Origin: Berghia stephanieae | Lineage: Eukaryota; Mollusca; Gastropoda; Nudibranchia; Aeolidiidae | Direction: 5' to 3' | DNA length: 64,000 bases | NCBI GenBank assembly: GCA_034508935.3 | Contig: CM067442.1 | Span: forward strand, 92,682,509 to 92,746,508 | In this document: positions 43,547-56,217 of the stretch, piece after piece | Position numbering within the stretch: the stretch's first letter is position 1 | How the letters are laid out: each line of letters begins with the position of its first letter | The notes under the pieces: generated by a model | Told to the model about the DNA's origin: nothing | The model's input: the letters and a program-made list of their open reading frames with translations, nothing else | Databases searched by the model: none | Program-made: the position numbers and the translations under genes

Positions 43547-44053
43547 ACATCTTTTGTAGTCACATACATTTCAAACAATAACCCATTAGAGAAGAGGGGT
43601 CATGCCTTCACCATAGATCATTGTCATTGCGATCATTATGGTGTAGTAAATTTTGAAATTTACCCCGTATAATGGAATCGTCCAAGGCGTGCGCCTCCTG
43701 TTCCCCCCATCTCACACACGAAAGGGCGGTTTGGGAAGTGGAGGTTGGTGGTCGTCTGCCTGTATGGTCGTCTGTGTCGTTTAGTGTATGGCAAAGGGGG
43801 GTGGGTGCGATTAATTAAGTGGGATGGGTGGTGATTGGTGGAAGATAGGCAACCGAAGCAACGAATCGCTGGGGAAGTAGTAGGCTATGGCGCGAGACCG
43901 TAGGACCGTGGTCCTTGCAAGGACCGCCCCGCACTAGTTGAAAGGTGATAAGAAGTGAGGACCGCCGCCGATCTTCCCCTCTGGGACCGGTCTTCGGTTC
44001 ACAGCTAAAAGACCGTCGGACCGCGGTCCGGACCGGTCTTCAGCGCGGCACTA
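42601..44053 (-). mobile_element. Non-autonomous hAT-like element, copy B
   Basis: 1453 bp, ends TAGTGCGGGGC and GCGCGGCACTA, perfect 8-bp target duplication CTATACTC (42593-42600 and 44054-44061). It is the same family as 7257-8640 but opposite in orientation. It has GACCGGTCC palindromes at both ends, a tRNA-like segment, a CA microsatellite, and the same internal duplication of about 180 bp. No transposase. It is inserted at the outer edge of an R1 copy. Confidence 0.9.
43219..43292 (-). repeat. tRNA-like (SINE head) segment inside hAT-like copy B
   Basis: Counterpart of 7955-8030: on the minus strand A-box-like TAGCTCAGTTGA and B-box-like GATCGATCCC. Its shared presence shows it was in the element before the two copies separated. 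Confidence 0.65.
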
Positions 44054-44952
44054 CTATACTCTATCTCCAATCTCTCCCATCCCCACCCCCATTTTCTCTC
44101 TGACGCTCCCTTAAACACATTCAAGACCCTATAACTATAAAAATGTTGTCTATTTTTCTTTTATCTTTTTTTTTTTTGGTTGGTCTTTGTTTTGTTTGTT
44201 CGTTTTTGTTTCGTTATTCTCCGGATTGATATTGTTACATACAAGAAATACACAAGGCAATACATTTTGACGCCTCACTGTGTTCTAAATTAAAATAATA
44301 ATCATAAAAGTGAGTAAACGTGAATCATCTTTTTAAAAAAAATTAAGAGTCGACCAAACTTCTCGAGTCACCAGGAATGGCGTCAACGTGTTGAACTTGA
44401 AAATTAAGAAATTTTTTTGCCAAGGGAGTCCACAGTCGTGCCCGAGGCCAGTGATCGACGTGAAAAGTGACCAAATAGAACCTTTCTTGGGCAAGCAATA
44501 CTAATACTCTGATCTCCTTGGAAAACTCATCGGTTTTGGTAATCATAAAAATTATAACGGACTAGGAAACATTAAAAATAGATATAAATGTCAATTTTAG
44601 ATTACTTATAGAAACATTATTCTCTGTGTGGTCAATTTTGGCCAAATTGGCCAGACCAGTGGCTATCTGGCAACCATGGTATCGAGACTTGAGATCTATT
44701 TCAGGCTCCCGATTTCGAACAACTCTCACTCAAGACTTTCCGAGAGCAAATAAAACGCTGTAAATGATATTATTAAGTCGTCAAATTGCCATAAATGTTA
44801 TGCCTATCCACTTTTGATGATGACTACCTTACAATAGGCTCAGTATCAATGTCGTCATTATCGATAATTGGTCCGTTTTAAATATTGTTATTTCCGGTGG
44901 ACTGAATACACAGCTGTGTTTTTAGTCCACTGGTGGACTGAAAACACAGTTC
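44054..44952 (-). repeat. R1 repeat, copy 2 (variant B)
   Basis: Reverse complement of 48892-49770 over its length. The head is the three-arm hairpin at about 44895-44952. The far end has the variant B sequence (TGTTCTAAATTAAAATAATA; AAGAAATACACAAGGCAATA) instead of the variant A tail found at 36.0 and 50.7 kb. Confidence 0.75.
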
Positions 44953-45040
44953 CATAAATAAAAACAAGGAATGGATAAAGATAGAAAACGAAGAAGAAAA
45001 TGCAGAAAATAAAAAATTCGGATCACACAATGATCATCGG

Positions 45041-45459
45041 CAGGGTTGCCAGTTTGGCATTTTAAATGCCAGATTCCAAAAATCTGGCATTTTTGAAAAC
45101 CGTTTGGCATTAGAAAAATCATTTGGCATTTGGCATTTTCATTTGGCATTTTCTTTTCTTGTATATTATACTTCAAATGACACCTTTTCTCAACCGTGGT
45201 GTAGTGGTTTAGCACTCCACTTAGTAGTCAGTAGGTAAAAAATTACCCCAACAGGAAATCTAGTATAATTCAAAAAAAAAAAGAAAAAAAAAGAAAAGAA
45301 AACATGCAAGCCACCAGGATATGATAGTAAATTGTCTATCAAAAGTGAGTAGTTTTCTTAGTGGGGGTGGGAGTCAACAGACTTTGGCATTTTTTTGAGT
45401 GTTTTGGCATTTTTGAGTCTTCCCCTGGCATTTTGTTGAAAAATAATCTGGCAACCCTG
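45041..45459. mobile_element. hAT-like MITE with TTTGGCATT repeats
   Basis: 419 bp, ends CAGGGTTGCCAG and CTGGCAACCCTG, perfect 8-bp target duplication ATCATCGG (45033-45040 and 45460-45467). TTTGGCATTTT occurs many times near both ends in direct orientation. A possible tRNA-like stretch (GTGGTGTAGTGGTTTAGCAC at 45199) and an A-rich tract lie in the middle, so a small SINE may be nested. No transposase. Confidence 0.9.
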
Positions 45460-45469
45460 ATCATCGGAC

Positions 45470-46350
45470 ATTCGATCGTGGTTTTGCTTTGTTGTTTATG
45501 TTGACATCCCAGTCACACACATTTGTCAACACCATATCAAGACCCCATCAATAAATATGGTAAAAATTTTTTTAGTAAGATGGAAATTTTAACTCAACAA
45601 TTTTTTTTTAATGTCATGGTTGACTCTGCAACGATGACCCGTGCCCGTTGTTTTTCTTTAGAAATTTAGAAGCACGTTGGCGTTGGGTTGATTGACGTTG
45701 ATGTCATCAAGCTCTTACTCTTACTCTTGCACATTTAATTACGCCGTTAGTTTATGATTCTTGATGTTTTGATGTTTTCAAAACAAACTGAAAAATTGTC
45801 TTTTTTCCTTCATCATCCTCAAGTCAAGCACGCTTCCCCTATCTGACAAGACACCCCAGTTTACGATCTTTCCATTGCCCACATTGCCATGGCCATTTAT
45901 AATTAGATACCAAATAGTACTAGAGAGCTGAGCCGGTGTTACCAATACTTAGCTTCTATAACCAGGACAAATAATTCGTTTGGACAGAAAAATAAATAAA
46001 AACTTACCGCTTACCGTCAAAAGCAGTTTAGATTTGAAGATACATTTGTTTTCTATCAAAAAACATTCGGTACTAGACAATCCTTGATGAATTTCAAAAG
46101 TTGTGTTTGAAATTATATCCTAAATATTTTCATGTTTCATTCCTCGCTAAATCGTGTGTTTTTCTCGTCTGACCCATAGGTTGGTGCCCCCTAGTGCCAG
46201 CCGCCTGCCGCGCAATAGCCGCGCAAAACAAAGGTTTTTTAAAAAGTTTATTGAGAAAAAGATACGGAAAAAAGTGTCCCTAGATAGGTATGCAATTTGG
46301 TGCATAAGTGCAGTAAAAATTGGTGCGCAAAATTAGTTCGTAGAGGATGC
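45470..46350. other. No gene recognised
   Basis: AT-rich sequence; nothing supported beyond short T-runs. Confidence 0.5.
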
Positions 46351-46359
46351 GAGACTGTG

Positions 46360-46575
46360 GTGTGTGTGTGTGTGTGTGTGTGTGAGTTGTGTGTGTGTGT
46401 GTGTCTCTTTCTTTCTTCCTTTTTTTTTTGGGAGTGCCTACGTACACGGTAACGGGGCATCTAGCCTCAGGATCTATGTACACGTAAACCGGTTTACCGT
46501 TGCAACATTCTGTCAGTGATGGTCCTCGCTGTCGTGACCGCGCGCGCTCGTGTGTGTGTGTGTGTGTGTGTGAGT
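46360..46575. repeat. GT microsatellites
   Basis: Two GT tracts (about 46360-46402 and 46551-46572). Overlapping frames are low complexity. Confidence 0.9.
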
Positions 46576-46604
46576 TGTTTTTTTAAAAATCAAAACAATT
46601 TTAA

Positions 46605-46806
46605 CCATTAATGGCGAGATTCCATCTTACACTCCCCAAACTCCAGATCTTAGTCTTAATGTTATCATTAAAAGACAAGCTTTGCGATTTATAGTTTAAT
46701 TGAAGCCCGAGTCGAAATATACTCTTACTACTGCTCTCTTGGTGGAAACGATTTATTCTGCATAAGCAATCTGGAGAAAAAAATCAGTGTCACTGTAAAA
46801 GGTTAA
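46605..46806 (+). repeat. R3 dispersed repeat, copy 3
   Basis: Shares GGCGAGATTCC, ATTGAAGCCCGAGTCG, CTCTCTTGGTGGAAACG and AAAATCAGTGTCACTG with the other copies; bounded by TTTTAACC and GGTTAAAA. Non-coding. Confidence 0.65.
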
Positions 46807-46926
46807 AATTTCACGAAGTACGCTCCGTGAACACCGCTGTAACAATCCTTTGATCTACGTCATCAGGCAACCCATTGTTTCTTTCATCTTTACCCATTCC
46901 CCCTTACTATCCCCCCATCCCCCCGC

Positions 46927-46930
<4 letters not shown>

Positions 46931-46979
<49 letters not shown>

Positions 46980-46980
46980 C

Positions 46981-47037
<57 letters not shown>
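46931..47037. repeat. (CT)n microsatellite
   Basis: Two CT blocks separated by CCACACCC. Confidence 0.95.
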
Positions 47038-47039
<2 letters not shown>

Positions 47040-47640
47040 CATAATGTTATCCCTTCCCCTTCCCATCTCAATGTAAAATGAAAACGTTCTGTTGTTTGCA
47101 GATACATGTATGATTGTTTTGTTTTCTCTCTCTCACTAGGCTAGGATTAAAAACCAAGACATCAGGTGATGGGTGTCTAATGCCAAAGTATAGATTCTCT
47201 CTTTGGCCAATTTAGTCACGCATGTGGCAGTCCAGCTATTTACTATGTTCTGCCTATACCACACAATAAGTGGGATTTTGGGGGGTGGGTACGAAAGAAA
47301 TCAAGGTCATAAGTAACCGTGCACAAGAGCTGTATAGGGAATTGGTTTCTGGGGGTCTTGCAAATACCAAATATTTTATGGAAAGCTTTTTCGAACTCCA
47401 AGACGTCTGGTTTGTTTTGCTATCTTGGAACAAACGAAACAGAGATGTCTTGATGTGTGGCCTAGTTGTCTGATTTTGTGACCTGGATGTAAGGTTTTGT
47501 GACTTAGATGTATCCTTTTGTGTGTGCAAGCCATGCGGGTAAGTACGGCGATAGCTTGCCAGTTGAGGAAAAAAAAAGGAAGAAGCAGCGTATCCGCATT
47601 TGAAAAACAAAACAAAAAAAAAACTGAAAAAACAAAACAA

Positions 47641-47905
47641 CTTAACCTTTTAAAGGCGAATATCAATCTTACTTGGACCAAAAATAAAATCTTACCGTTT
47701 TCATCAAAAGACAAAAAACAAATTACAATTTAAAAACTTGAGCTTTTATATAGAGCAATATCCACCCAACGTGCTCAAAGCGCTTTTTATCAATATTCTT
47801 ACTGCTCTTATGGTGGAAACGTTTGTTTTTTCTGCGTTAAAAAATAATATAAATGAAGACTATTATTTGAAAAACAAAAAAATCAGTGTCACTGGCAAAG
47901 GGTTA
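47641..47905 (+). repeat. R3 dispersed repeat with SINE-tail insert, copy 4
   Basis: As the 10840-11120 copy, reverse complement. It contains AGCTTTTATATAGAGCAATA and GTGCTCAAAGCGCTTT (the reverse of the SINE1-type tail) where the other copies have GAAGTCCGAGTTGCGAT. Ends in AAAGGGTTAA. Confidence 0.65.
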
Positions 47906-48046
47906 ATTGCAGTACTCCTGCATCCAGTGAGACTCCTACGGCACTTGCTAATCATAAAAAAGGAAATAGCAGCAATCAACAATACTAAGGTGAAAAAAAA
48001 AGAAGAAAAAAAAAGGTGGGTAGGGGGAGAGAGCAAACCCAGTAGC

Positions 48047-48268
48047 AATGCAACCTTTTAGCGGCGAAATTCGATCTTTGACCTAACACCAAATCTTCTA
48101 TCATCAAAAGACAAGTAACGGCAAAACTATTATAGACAATTGAAGTCCGAGTTGCGATAGTCCGACTACTCTCTTGGTGGAAACGCTGTATTCCCCGTTA
48201 ACAATAATAAAGATAAAAGCAAACTACTATCTAAAAGCAAAAAATTAGCTTCGCTGTTAAGGGTTAAG
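48047..48268 (+). repeat. R3 dispersed repeat, copy 5
   Basis: Contains TTAGCGGCGAAATTCGATC, ATTGAAGTCCGAGTTGCGAT, CTCTTGGTGGAAACGCTGTA and GTTAAGGGTTAAG. Followed by sequence (ACACCTGCAACTGC; TCTACGTCACCAAGG) that other R3 copies also have after GGTTAA. Confidence 0.65.
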
Positions 48269-48539
48269 AACACCTGCAACTGCAACTGCCAGCATCCTTG
48301 AGATGTCTACGTCACCAAGGTCACCAATCGACACGTCTCCCTCTCGTCGGCATGCACCCCCCCCCCCCCCCCCCCCCCCTCCACTCTCACGGTGGTGGTG
48401 GCGGCGGATAAAAAAGGCCTTTTTTTCTTTTATTCAATCAACTTGACTGCTGGTGGACCCTAGGCCTCTCTACAAGTCCAAGAAATAATACTCACTTTTT
48501 CTCTTCGCCAACGAAAATATCTACCCCCTACCGGTCTAA

Positions 48540-48885
48540 TTATTTGTAGCAGACGACAAATTTCTCAAAAAGGTCACGTGACACTGTAAAAAACAACACA
48601 GGAAGTCCATGAAAGCTTATTTACGACATTTCCTTTGAACCGTGTAAACAACAAAATTTCGTTTTCATTCGACTCAACGGGTCAGATTGGCCGGTATTTT
48701 TTTAACGAACTAAAGTTCTGAAAAATCAAAATGTTTATTAGAAAGTTGAAAGATGCTAGTTTTTGAAACAGAGGTAGGTTTTTAAAAAAAATCTTTATAT
48801 TTTACGTGAATGCATGCTCAAGGCGAGTTGGACGTGCAGCGGAGGTTGGTCGGCCAAAGGCCCACCTCTCTACTAATCTACAATT
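48540..48885 (+). repeat. R5 repeat, copy 2
   Basis: Partner of 5990-6310 in inverted orientation (GTAGCAGACGACAAATT; CGGTATTTTTTTAACGAACT; CTGAAAAATCAAAATG; GCATGCTCAAGGCGAG). An R1 copy starts just after it. Confidence 0.6.
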
Positions 48886-48891
48886 ATAATT

Positions 48892-49770
48892 GGAACTTTG
48901 TTTTCAGTCCACCGGAAATAAAAATATTTAAGAAGGACCAATTATCGTCTGTACTTGTTACCAATCGATAATGACGACATTGACTGAGCCTATTCTAGGT
49001 TAGGCATCATCAGAAGTGGACAGATATAACATCTATGACAATTTGACTTTGACGGCTTAATAATATCATTTTCAGCGTTTTATTTACTCTCAAAAAGTCT
49101 TGATTGAGAGTTCGAAATCGGGAGCCTGAATGAAATAGACAAATTCTTACCATGGTTGCAGATAGCCATTGGCCAAAATTGGCCGTACAGAGAATAATGT
49201 TTCTATAATTAATTTAAAATTAACATTTATATGTATTTTCAATGTTTCCTAGTCCGTTAGAATTTTTATGATTATCAAAACCGATGAGTTTTCCAAGGAG
49301 ATCAGAGTTTTAGTATTGTTTGCCCAAGTAAGGTTCTATTTGGTCACTTTTCACATCGATCACTGGCCTCAAGCACGCCTGTGTACTCCCTTGGCAAAAA
49401 ATTCTAATTTTTCTAGTTCAACACGTTGACGCCATTACTCGAGAAGTTTGATCGACCTTTATTTTTTAAAAATTTATTTACTTTTACTTTTACTCACTTT
49501 TAAGATTATTATTTTAATTTAGAACACAGTGAGATGTCAAAATGTATTTCCTTGTGTATTTCTTGTACGTAGCAATATGAATCCGGAGAAAAACGAACAA
49601 ACAAAACAAAACCAACCATAAGAAAAAAAAGAAAAAAAAGAAAAAGATAGAACAACTTTATAGTTATAGGGTCTCTAATGTGTTTAAGGGAGCATCAGAG
49701 AGAGAAGCGGGTGGGTGGGGGTGGGAGAGATTAGAGAGAGGTAGAGATAGAGAGAGAGGTTAAGTACTGC
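48892..49770 (+). repeat. R1 repeat, copy 3 (variant B)
   Basis: Starts GTTTTCAGTCCACCGG with only one hairpin arm, runs through all R1 blocks, and ends in the variant B tail with a GA-rich microsatellite (about 49695-49762). A hAT-like MITE follows. Confidence 0.75.
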
Positions 49771-49778
49771 CTTTTAGC

Positions 49779-50573
49779 CAGGGCTGGCGAGTCGGAGTCG
49801 GTAGGAGTCGGTTGTTTGAGGGTGGAGTCGGAGTCGGTTTTAGAAGTCCCGACTCCGACTCCTTACCACTACCACTTTCAGACATTGCATTTTTATATCA
49901 TTCAATGTGTAATATTTTAGATACTAGATATAGATAGTATACAGGCCTATAGAATTTGAAAAAAATTACATTGGTATTAGCTAAAGGTGAACTATGCTTC
50001 CAAAACCCCCTTTCCTACCCAACCTTCATGCTCTCGTGCTGTACATTTAAGTTGGCATCAATGCCAATCACCCCGTACCTGACTAGAGGGAGGGGTGGGG
50101 ATGCTGACTATTCAATGTTAAAGTTAGATTATTAGAAAGTGGGATAACCATAAGACCATAAGAAGTGACTTTATTTTAGTATAAATGGTTTCAGTTTCAA
50201 TATTGTCTTAATTTCACTAAAATTCACAAATAGTAATCTTTTTGTGTGTTTGTTTTCATGGGAAAAGGGGATGTGTTTTATCTTTTAAATTTGATGATCA
50301 TTAATCAATATTAATGTGTTTATTCGAAATGAGCTAATCAGTCTGTAGCCAAAAAATGATGAAGAGCTTGTACTTTTAATGATGCAATATCAAATATGAA
50401 GCGGCTTGTATTGTTATAATACTAATACATATACTGGGGAAAAGCTAAAAGTAGCTGCGAGTGTTGGTTGCATATTATTACCTATTAATACTATGCTTGA
50501 GGAGTCGGAGTCGGTTTCAAGGCTGGAGTCGGAGTCAGAGTCGGTTTTAAAATAACCGACTCCGCCAGCCCTG
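49779..50573. mobile_element. hAT-like element with GGAGTCGG subterminal repeats
   Basis: 795 bp, ends CAGGGCTGGCGAGTCGGAG and CGGAGTCGGTTATTTT after CAGGGCTGG (inward reading), flanked by CTTTTAGC (49771-49778) and CTTGTAGC (50574-50581), an 8-bp duplication with one mismatch. GGAGTCGG occurs several times at both ends. The middle is AT-rich and non-coding. Similar GAGTCGG-rich elements are known in many animals. Confidence 0.88.
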
Positions 50574-50639
50574 CTTGTAGCTACTTGTACTCGATTTTTA
50601 TTTTTTTTATTTTGGTTCCTGTCCATATTTACAAGGTTA

Positions 50640-51350
50640 CAGCTTGGAGCACTTTTGGTGAGACAATATCGGCGTGAGCAGCAACGTAGATGACTCTACA
50701 TTCTTTTAAGGACTCTTTTGTTTTTAAAGGTTTGATGGCGCTTATAAAACATTGAGGTCATTTTAGGGCTAGTAGAAAGGGAAAAAATGGGATACCAGTA
50801 AAAAAAATTATAGTTTTACAAGACGTGATAGACGATGAACAATAGACCAGCCTCACAATTCAAAGGACAAGGAATGATTTTGAAAGAAAAGGATATTGGA
50901 AGAAGACAAAGTCAAGACTGCCTGGGGCAGAGGGGGGAGGGGGAGACCTCGAAGCACAGCCGTACTCGAGGCCAGTGATCGGTGTGAAACCTGACAAAAT
51001 AGAACCTTACTATGGCAAGCAATACTAAAACTCTGATCTCCTTGGAAAATTCATCGGTTTTGATAATCACAAAAAATTCTAAAGGACTAGGAAAAATTGC
51101 GAACAACACTCAATCAAGATTTTCCGAGAGTAAATAAAACACTGAATTGATATTATTCAGCCGTTGAATTGCCATAAATTTTATGCCTGTCCATTTCTGA
51201 TGATGCCTATAATAGGTTCAGTATCAAAGTCGTCACTATCGATTAAGGTAAGTATAGACGATAATTGGTCCTTTTAAAATATTTTTATTTCCGGTGGACT
51301 GAATACACAGCTGTGTTTTAGGTCCACTGGTGGACTGAAAACATAGTTCC
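50640..51350 (-). repeat. R1 repeat, copy 4 (variant A)
   Basis: Reverse-strand copy with hairpin head at about 51296-51350 and variant A tail (GGACTCTTTTGTTTTTAAAG; TGATGGCGCTTATAAAACAT). It supplies the empty sites for the 510-bp MITE and the piggyBac insertion of copy 1. An internal part (around 51097) is missing relative to other copies. Confidence 0.75.
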
Positions 51351-51352
51351 AT

Positions 51353-54300
51353 TATAATTATAGAAAAATTTAACTTCTCTAAATTGTAGACTAGGGAGTT
51401 TAACAAAAATTCTAAATGTAACTCACACGCTTGAAACCAATGTCATATGAAAGACCTAAATAACAATGTGAAATTGAATGTAAGCTTCAATTTAATTACG
51501 AAAACAGAGAAAACGGACGTTTTTTCGAGTTTTCTCTTTATCAACAAACAGGATGAATGAAACACTACAGATAAATGAATGAGATACTGTTGTAGTGGCA
51601 TTGTTAAGATGAATATACAAAACATTGAATATTTTAAACAAAAAGAAAGTTGAACGGAAATTTAAACTAAAATGAAAACTGAAACAAAATAATAAAATAA
51701 AAATAATTTTTGTATTGGACGGCTGACAACTTGCAATCTCTCTATCTTCTGTCTTTTCTTAACAACAATAACAAAAAAACAAAAACAAAAACAAATAAAC
51801 AAACAAAAGAGATAGATGAAGAAAAAAACTCAACCTCTCAACATAAACCCTATTTGGATTTGAGACTGTATAACCATAACCTTATTTTATAGAGTAGTCA
51901 GGAAAATAGATTTCAGCATTATTTTGCCGAGCTTTCGAGAATTTGAATTAGAGTGTTCGCAGAAATAATAATAGAGATCAAGTTTATTTCCTGAGTGTTT
52001 GGAGAAATAGAGGTCAAGTTTATTTCCCAAGTGTTCAGAGAAATAGAATTCAAGTTTATATTCCCAAACTCTCTGAGAAATAGAGTTCAATTTTTTTGCC
52101 CGTGATCATTTGGATAAATAGAGCCGGCCTTTTTTCTTTTTTTTTTTTTTGTTGTTGTTGAAAATTTGAAAATCTGTTCTGTTCTGGGGTCAAATATGAA
52201 GTGATAAAGTCATTCAAAAGTTCTATTTTGACATTTTATTTGTTAAAAAAGTTTTCTTAGAAGTTCTACTTCTGCTTTTCTCCATTATTAACTCACTCAA
52301 CTCCAAAACAGATGTTTGGCTGTGATTACTTTTACCACTTTATTATTTACTCGTTCTGAGACTAATTAAATAGGTATTATTAAAGCTACTGGTTTTAATC
52401 TTTTCATGGTAGTGGTAGTTGAATTAAACTACAAAGCAACTCCTTGATAACGACATCGCCTGGGACCAGAAAATTATGTTGTTACTCAGGGATGTCGTTA
52501 TTCCGTTGTTTTCAAGATGTTGAAAAAAGTGGGTGCGGAGAGGCCTGTGATATTATGATAATAATAATTATATGCACGGACCAGTGTCTGTAATATGATC
52601 TGTCCCAATAATGCTAGGATTTGTGTTTTTCCTGTTGACAAAGGGTTTGCCATTAAGCTTTCACTCTCTGATGTGTTTTGTCATTGTTTTGACTGTAAAC
52701 AGTGCTCCATTTCCCCTCTGTTGTTTATATGGGCTTGGAAACAGCATGAGTGAAGTTGTTTCATTAAATGGCTTTTAATAATACAAGAGAACACTTTTTG
52801 ATTCTTGAATCCCTCTTGCTTCGTCAGCGAGGTTGTCAGCAATCGGTAATGGCACTTTTGAAATTGCCATGTGCTGTGGCAAAAAACCTGAAACCACAGA
52901 GCATTGGTCGAGCGTGTAGTTTGATGAGGTTACCTAGTTTTCGACTGAACACAAATGCGGCAACTCGTCAATATTGGTATCCTGATATTATTGTATGTGA
53001 GACTGTTAGAAGCTGCTGCTACCAGAGGTCCTTGTGGTCAATTTTGACATTAACATTTGTCTAATAGAACCTCATTTGGCCAAACACTACAAACATCTGG
53101 ACCCTTACTTGAAAATTCATCAATTTTGATAAACAGAAATTTGACTTGACTAGGAGAAAAAAATTGTTATTAAAAGAAAAAGGCATTAAACAGGGGTTTA
53201 ACTAAAATGTTGTTGCTATTTCGTTTTGTTTTTTTTATTACTAATATAGCAACAGCAAAAATCGGGACCAGATGTCAATTTTGCTATCCAGAGGTTGCAC
53301 TGTATGTACATACATATAAATTTTCTTTTGGATTAAGCTACACTGAGTTTATTTCTTTTTCATGTTTGAAATGTACCAAAGCCTCTAAGGAAAGGGGTAG
53401 CACAAGGTAAAGGGCTAGGGCTGAGTGGGTTAATGAAAGAGAGTTGAGCATCAAAAACACATACCCTTATAAAAGTGGTGACCCAATTTTCCCAGTCCAC
53501 GTGTGTTAGATTATTTTAACTGTGATCTTTGCAAAGAACATTTTCTTTCATAAATATATATCTACTCAAAATTGACATTTTTTTTCAATTGAATTATTAT
53601 TACATGCACTTGACCCCAGGGTAAATTTGTCTTTCTAGTATTTCTAGAAGGATTTTTCTCACAAGGCCGGTCAGTCAGTGATGATATCTGTGGTGAGGCT
53701 GTATTTAAAAGTGTTTTGAATTATTGTTGTAACCAGTATTACCACTCAAACTCAAAATTGTCATGATGAATACTTTAGTTTGAAAAATAGATGAAACCGG
53801 CAATAAGGATCAACAATTTAAGTTTAATATAGAGAAATGTCACAATTGTATATTCCCTTATTTGTATCCAATGCCAATATTTTTTAGGCAATCAAGAAAG
53901 TTTGTAAATTGGCAATATGATTTAAAATTTAGATTTTGTATGGTATTTTTGTGTCTTTTAAAAAACTTTCCACTGTAATCAAATCACTTGTTCTGTTGTA
54001 TTTTAATTTTGATAAAATACAAACATTTTAGGGAAATGGCTTGTACTCAATTGTGAATTGAGATTATACAAAAAGGACAGTCTCTATGGGTATTTCTCAA
54101 TCAAAATAAAGAATTCTCTGGTTATGAATAATTTGAAAACTATTGTGCAAGGTAGAAAAAGCTCATTGATGACTGAGAGTCGTAATTACAACGCTGTACT
54201 TGGCTACCTACCGTTCTGATTTTGAATTTCTGGTTTATTTGAATCTGCTGATCAGCAATACCTTACTGTGAATTCCGTCGGTACATCAGATCAGAGTTGA

Positions 54301-54590
54301 TAAAGTCTAGTTTCAATTACATTATCCTTATTAACCCAGTAATAATCTGTCTTGATTGATTGGCCAGTGAGGTGATTACATGGAGATATGTTTACCTTGT
54401 AAACAAGTAATGACAGGTAGGTATGTCAATAACCTGAACATATCACTGCTTTTAAAAGAATTTTCTCTGCCACTATTTCTACTACTCATAAATTGTTGTT
54501 GTTTAAAAAATAAAAAATAATTCAGGGCTGAGAATCTTCCGCCTAAATGGTAGTTTATCTCCGCCCATCCCATCACATTTCCTCCTTTTT
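51353..54590. other. Gene-free AT-rich stretch with a 36-bp minisatellite
   Basis: No gene supported. At about 51970-52116 there are four imperfect units of 36-38 bp (ATAGAGATCAAGTTTATTTC / TGAGTGTTTGGAGAA). The frame at 52768-53064 has no recognisable domain or splice support and is left uncalled. Confidence 0.55.
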
Positions 54591-54599
54591 CAAATTTGC

Positions 54600-55310
<711 letters not shown>

Positions 55311-55319
55311 AAAAAAACA

Positions 55320-55451
55320 CTCACCAAAACCACTGCATCAACATCCTACCACCGCTACTATTACAATCACCACCACATCATTATCCCTACTACCACTACT
55401 ACTACAAATAGCACCACATCATCCCTACACCATCATCCCTACCACCACTAC
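55320..55451. repeat. ACC/ACT-rich satellite, left part
   Basis: Irregular repeats of CATCATCCCTACCACC / ACTACTACAACCACCACC. Interrupted at 55452 by the Copia element; continues at 60592. Confidence 0.85.
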
Positions 55452-55669
55452 TGTAAGTTGTGGTAATGAGTTATGAGGATGAAGGAAGATTGAAAATTAT
55501 TAAATCAAGACATTGTTGAGTTTGCCTGTGAGGGTGAAACAGGAAGTGAACAAACCCTTGTTTATTTTTGGATAACGGAAAAAACATCGTTGAAGGATTT
55601 ATTCACATAATTATAATATCTAGGATAATAATAATAAAATCAAGATAGAGGATGAGTTTACACTCAACA
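55452..55669 (-). repeat. Copia 3' LTR
   Basis: 218 bp, starts TGTTGAGTGTAAACTC and ends CAACTTACA on the minus strand. Near-identical to the LTR at 60371-60591. Confidence 0.95.
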
Positions 55670-56217
55670 TCCCCCCATAAACTCATCCCTCATGACTTTT
55701 AAAAAAAAGGGTTTACATCGTATAGAACCATCATGTTACAAGTTACAATATAAAACATGAAGTAATGGTAGGATATGAATTAAGTCATGAAAGATGTTGA
55801 AATAGCATCAGCATCACTTTGATAATGATTTATTTAGATTTAGATGAGATGCTATTAGATTGGTAGCATTAACTTGTTCAGTATTCAAAATCTTAGAAGA
55901 AAAGTGATTAATGGAAAGCAACTGTGTAAATTCCCTTTAGGTAGAAATTTTATAAGTCTTATCTCCCTTGGTTATTGAGTTATGCTCTATCAAACACAAA
56001 AATTGAGTAGGTAATAGATTGAATCAAAATAAAATGAAAAGAAGATGTGGGACTTTCACATGTAATCTCAATATGCATTAGAATGATATTCTTGAAAAAA
56101 GAAAAAGTGCAGTTTATATTCAATGCAAATAAAATATATGATTATATTCATGTAAAAAAAAAATTAAAAAAAAAAAATTTGAGTTGTTTTTAACAAACAT
56201 CTGGTAGTACATGATTT

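Noticed and set aside
6522-48268. R3 copies as simple TTAA-flanked MITEs (TTAACC...GGTTAA)
   Set aside because: Sequence after GGTTAA is shared among several copies (ACACCTGCA, CTACGTCA blocks), so TTAA is inside a longer repeat, not a target duplication.
52768-53064. 98-codon frame as a host gene
   Set aside because: No recognisable domain, no splice context and no similarity elsewhere in the window; length is within chance in AT-rich DNA.
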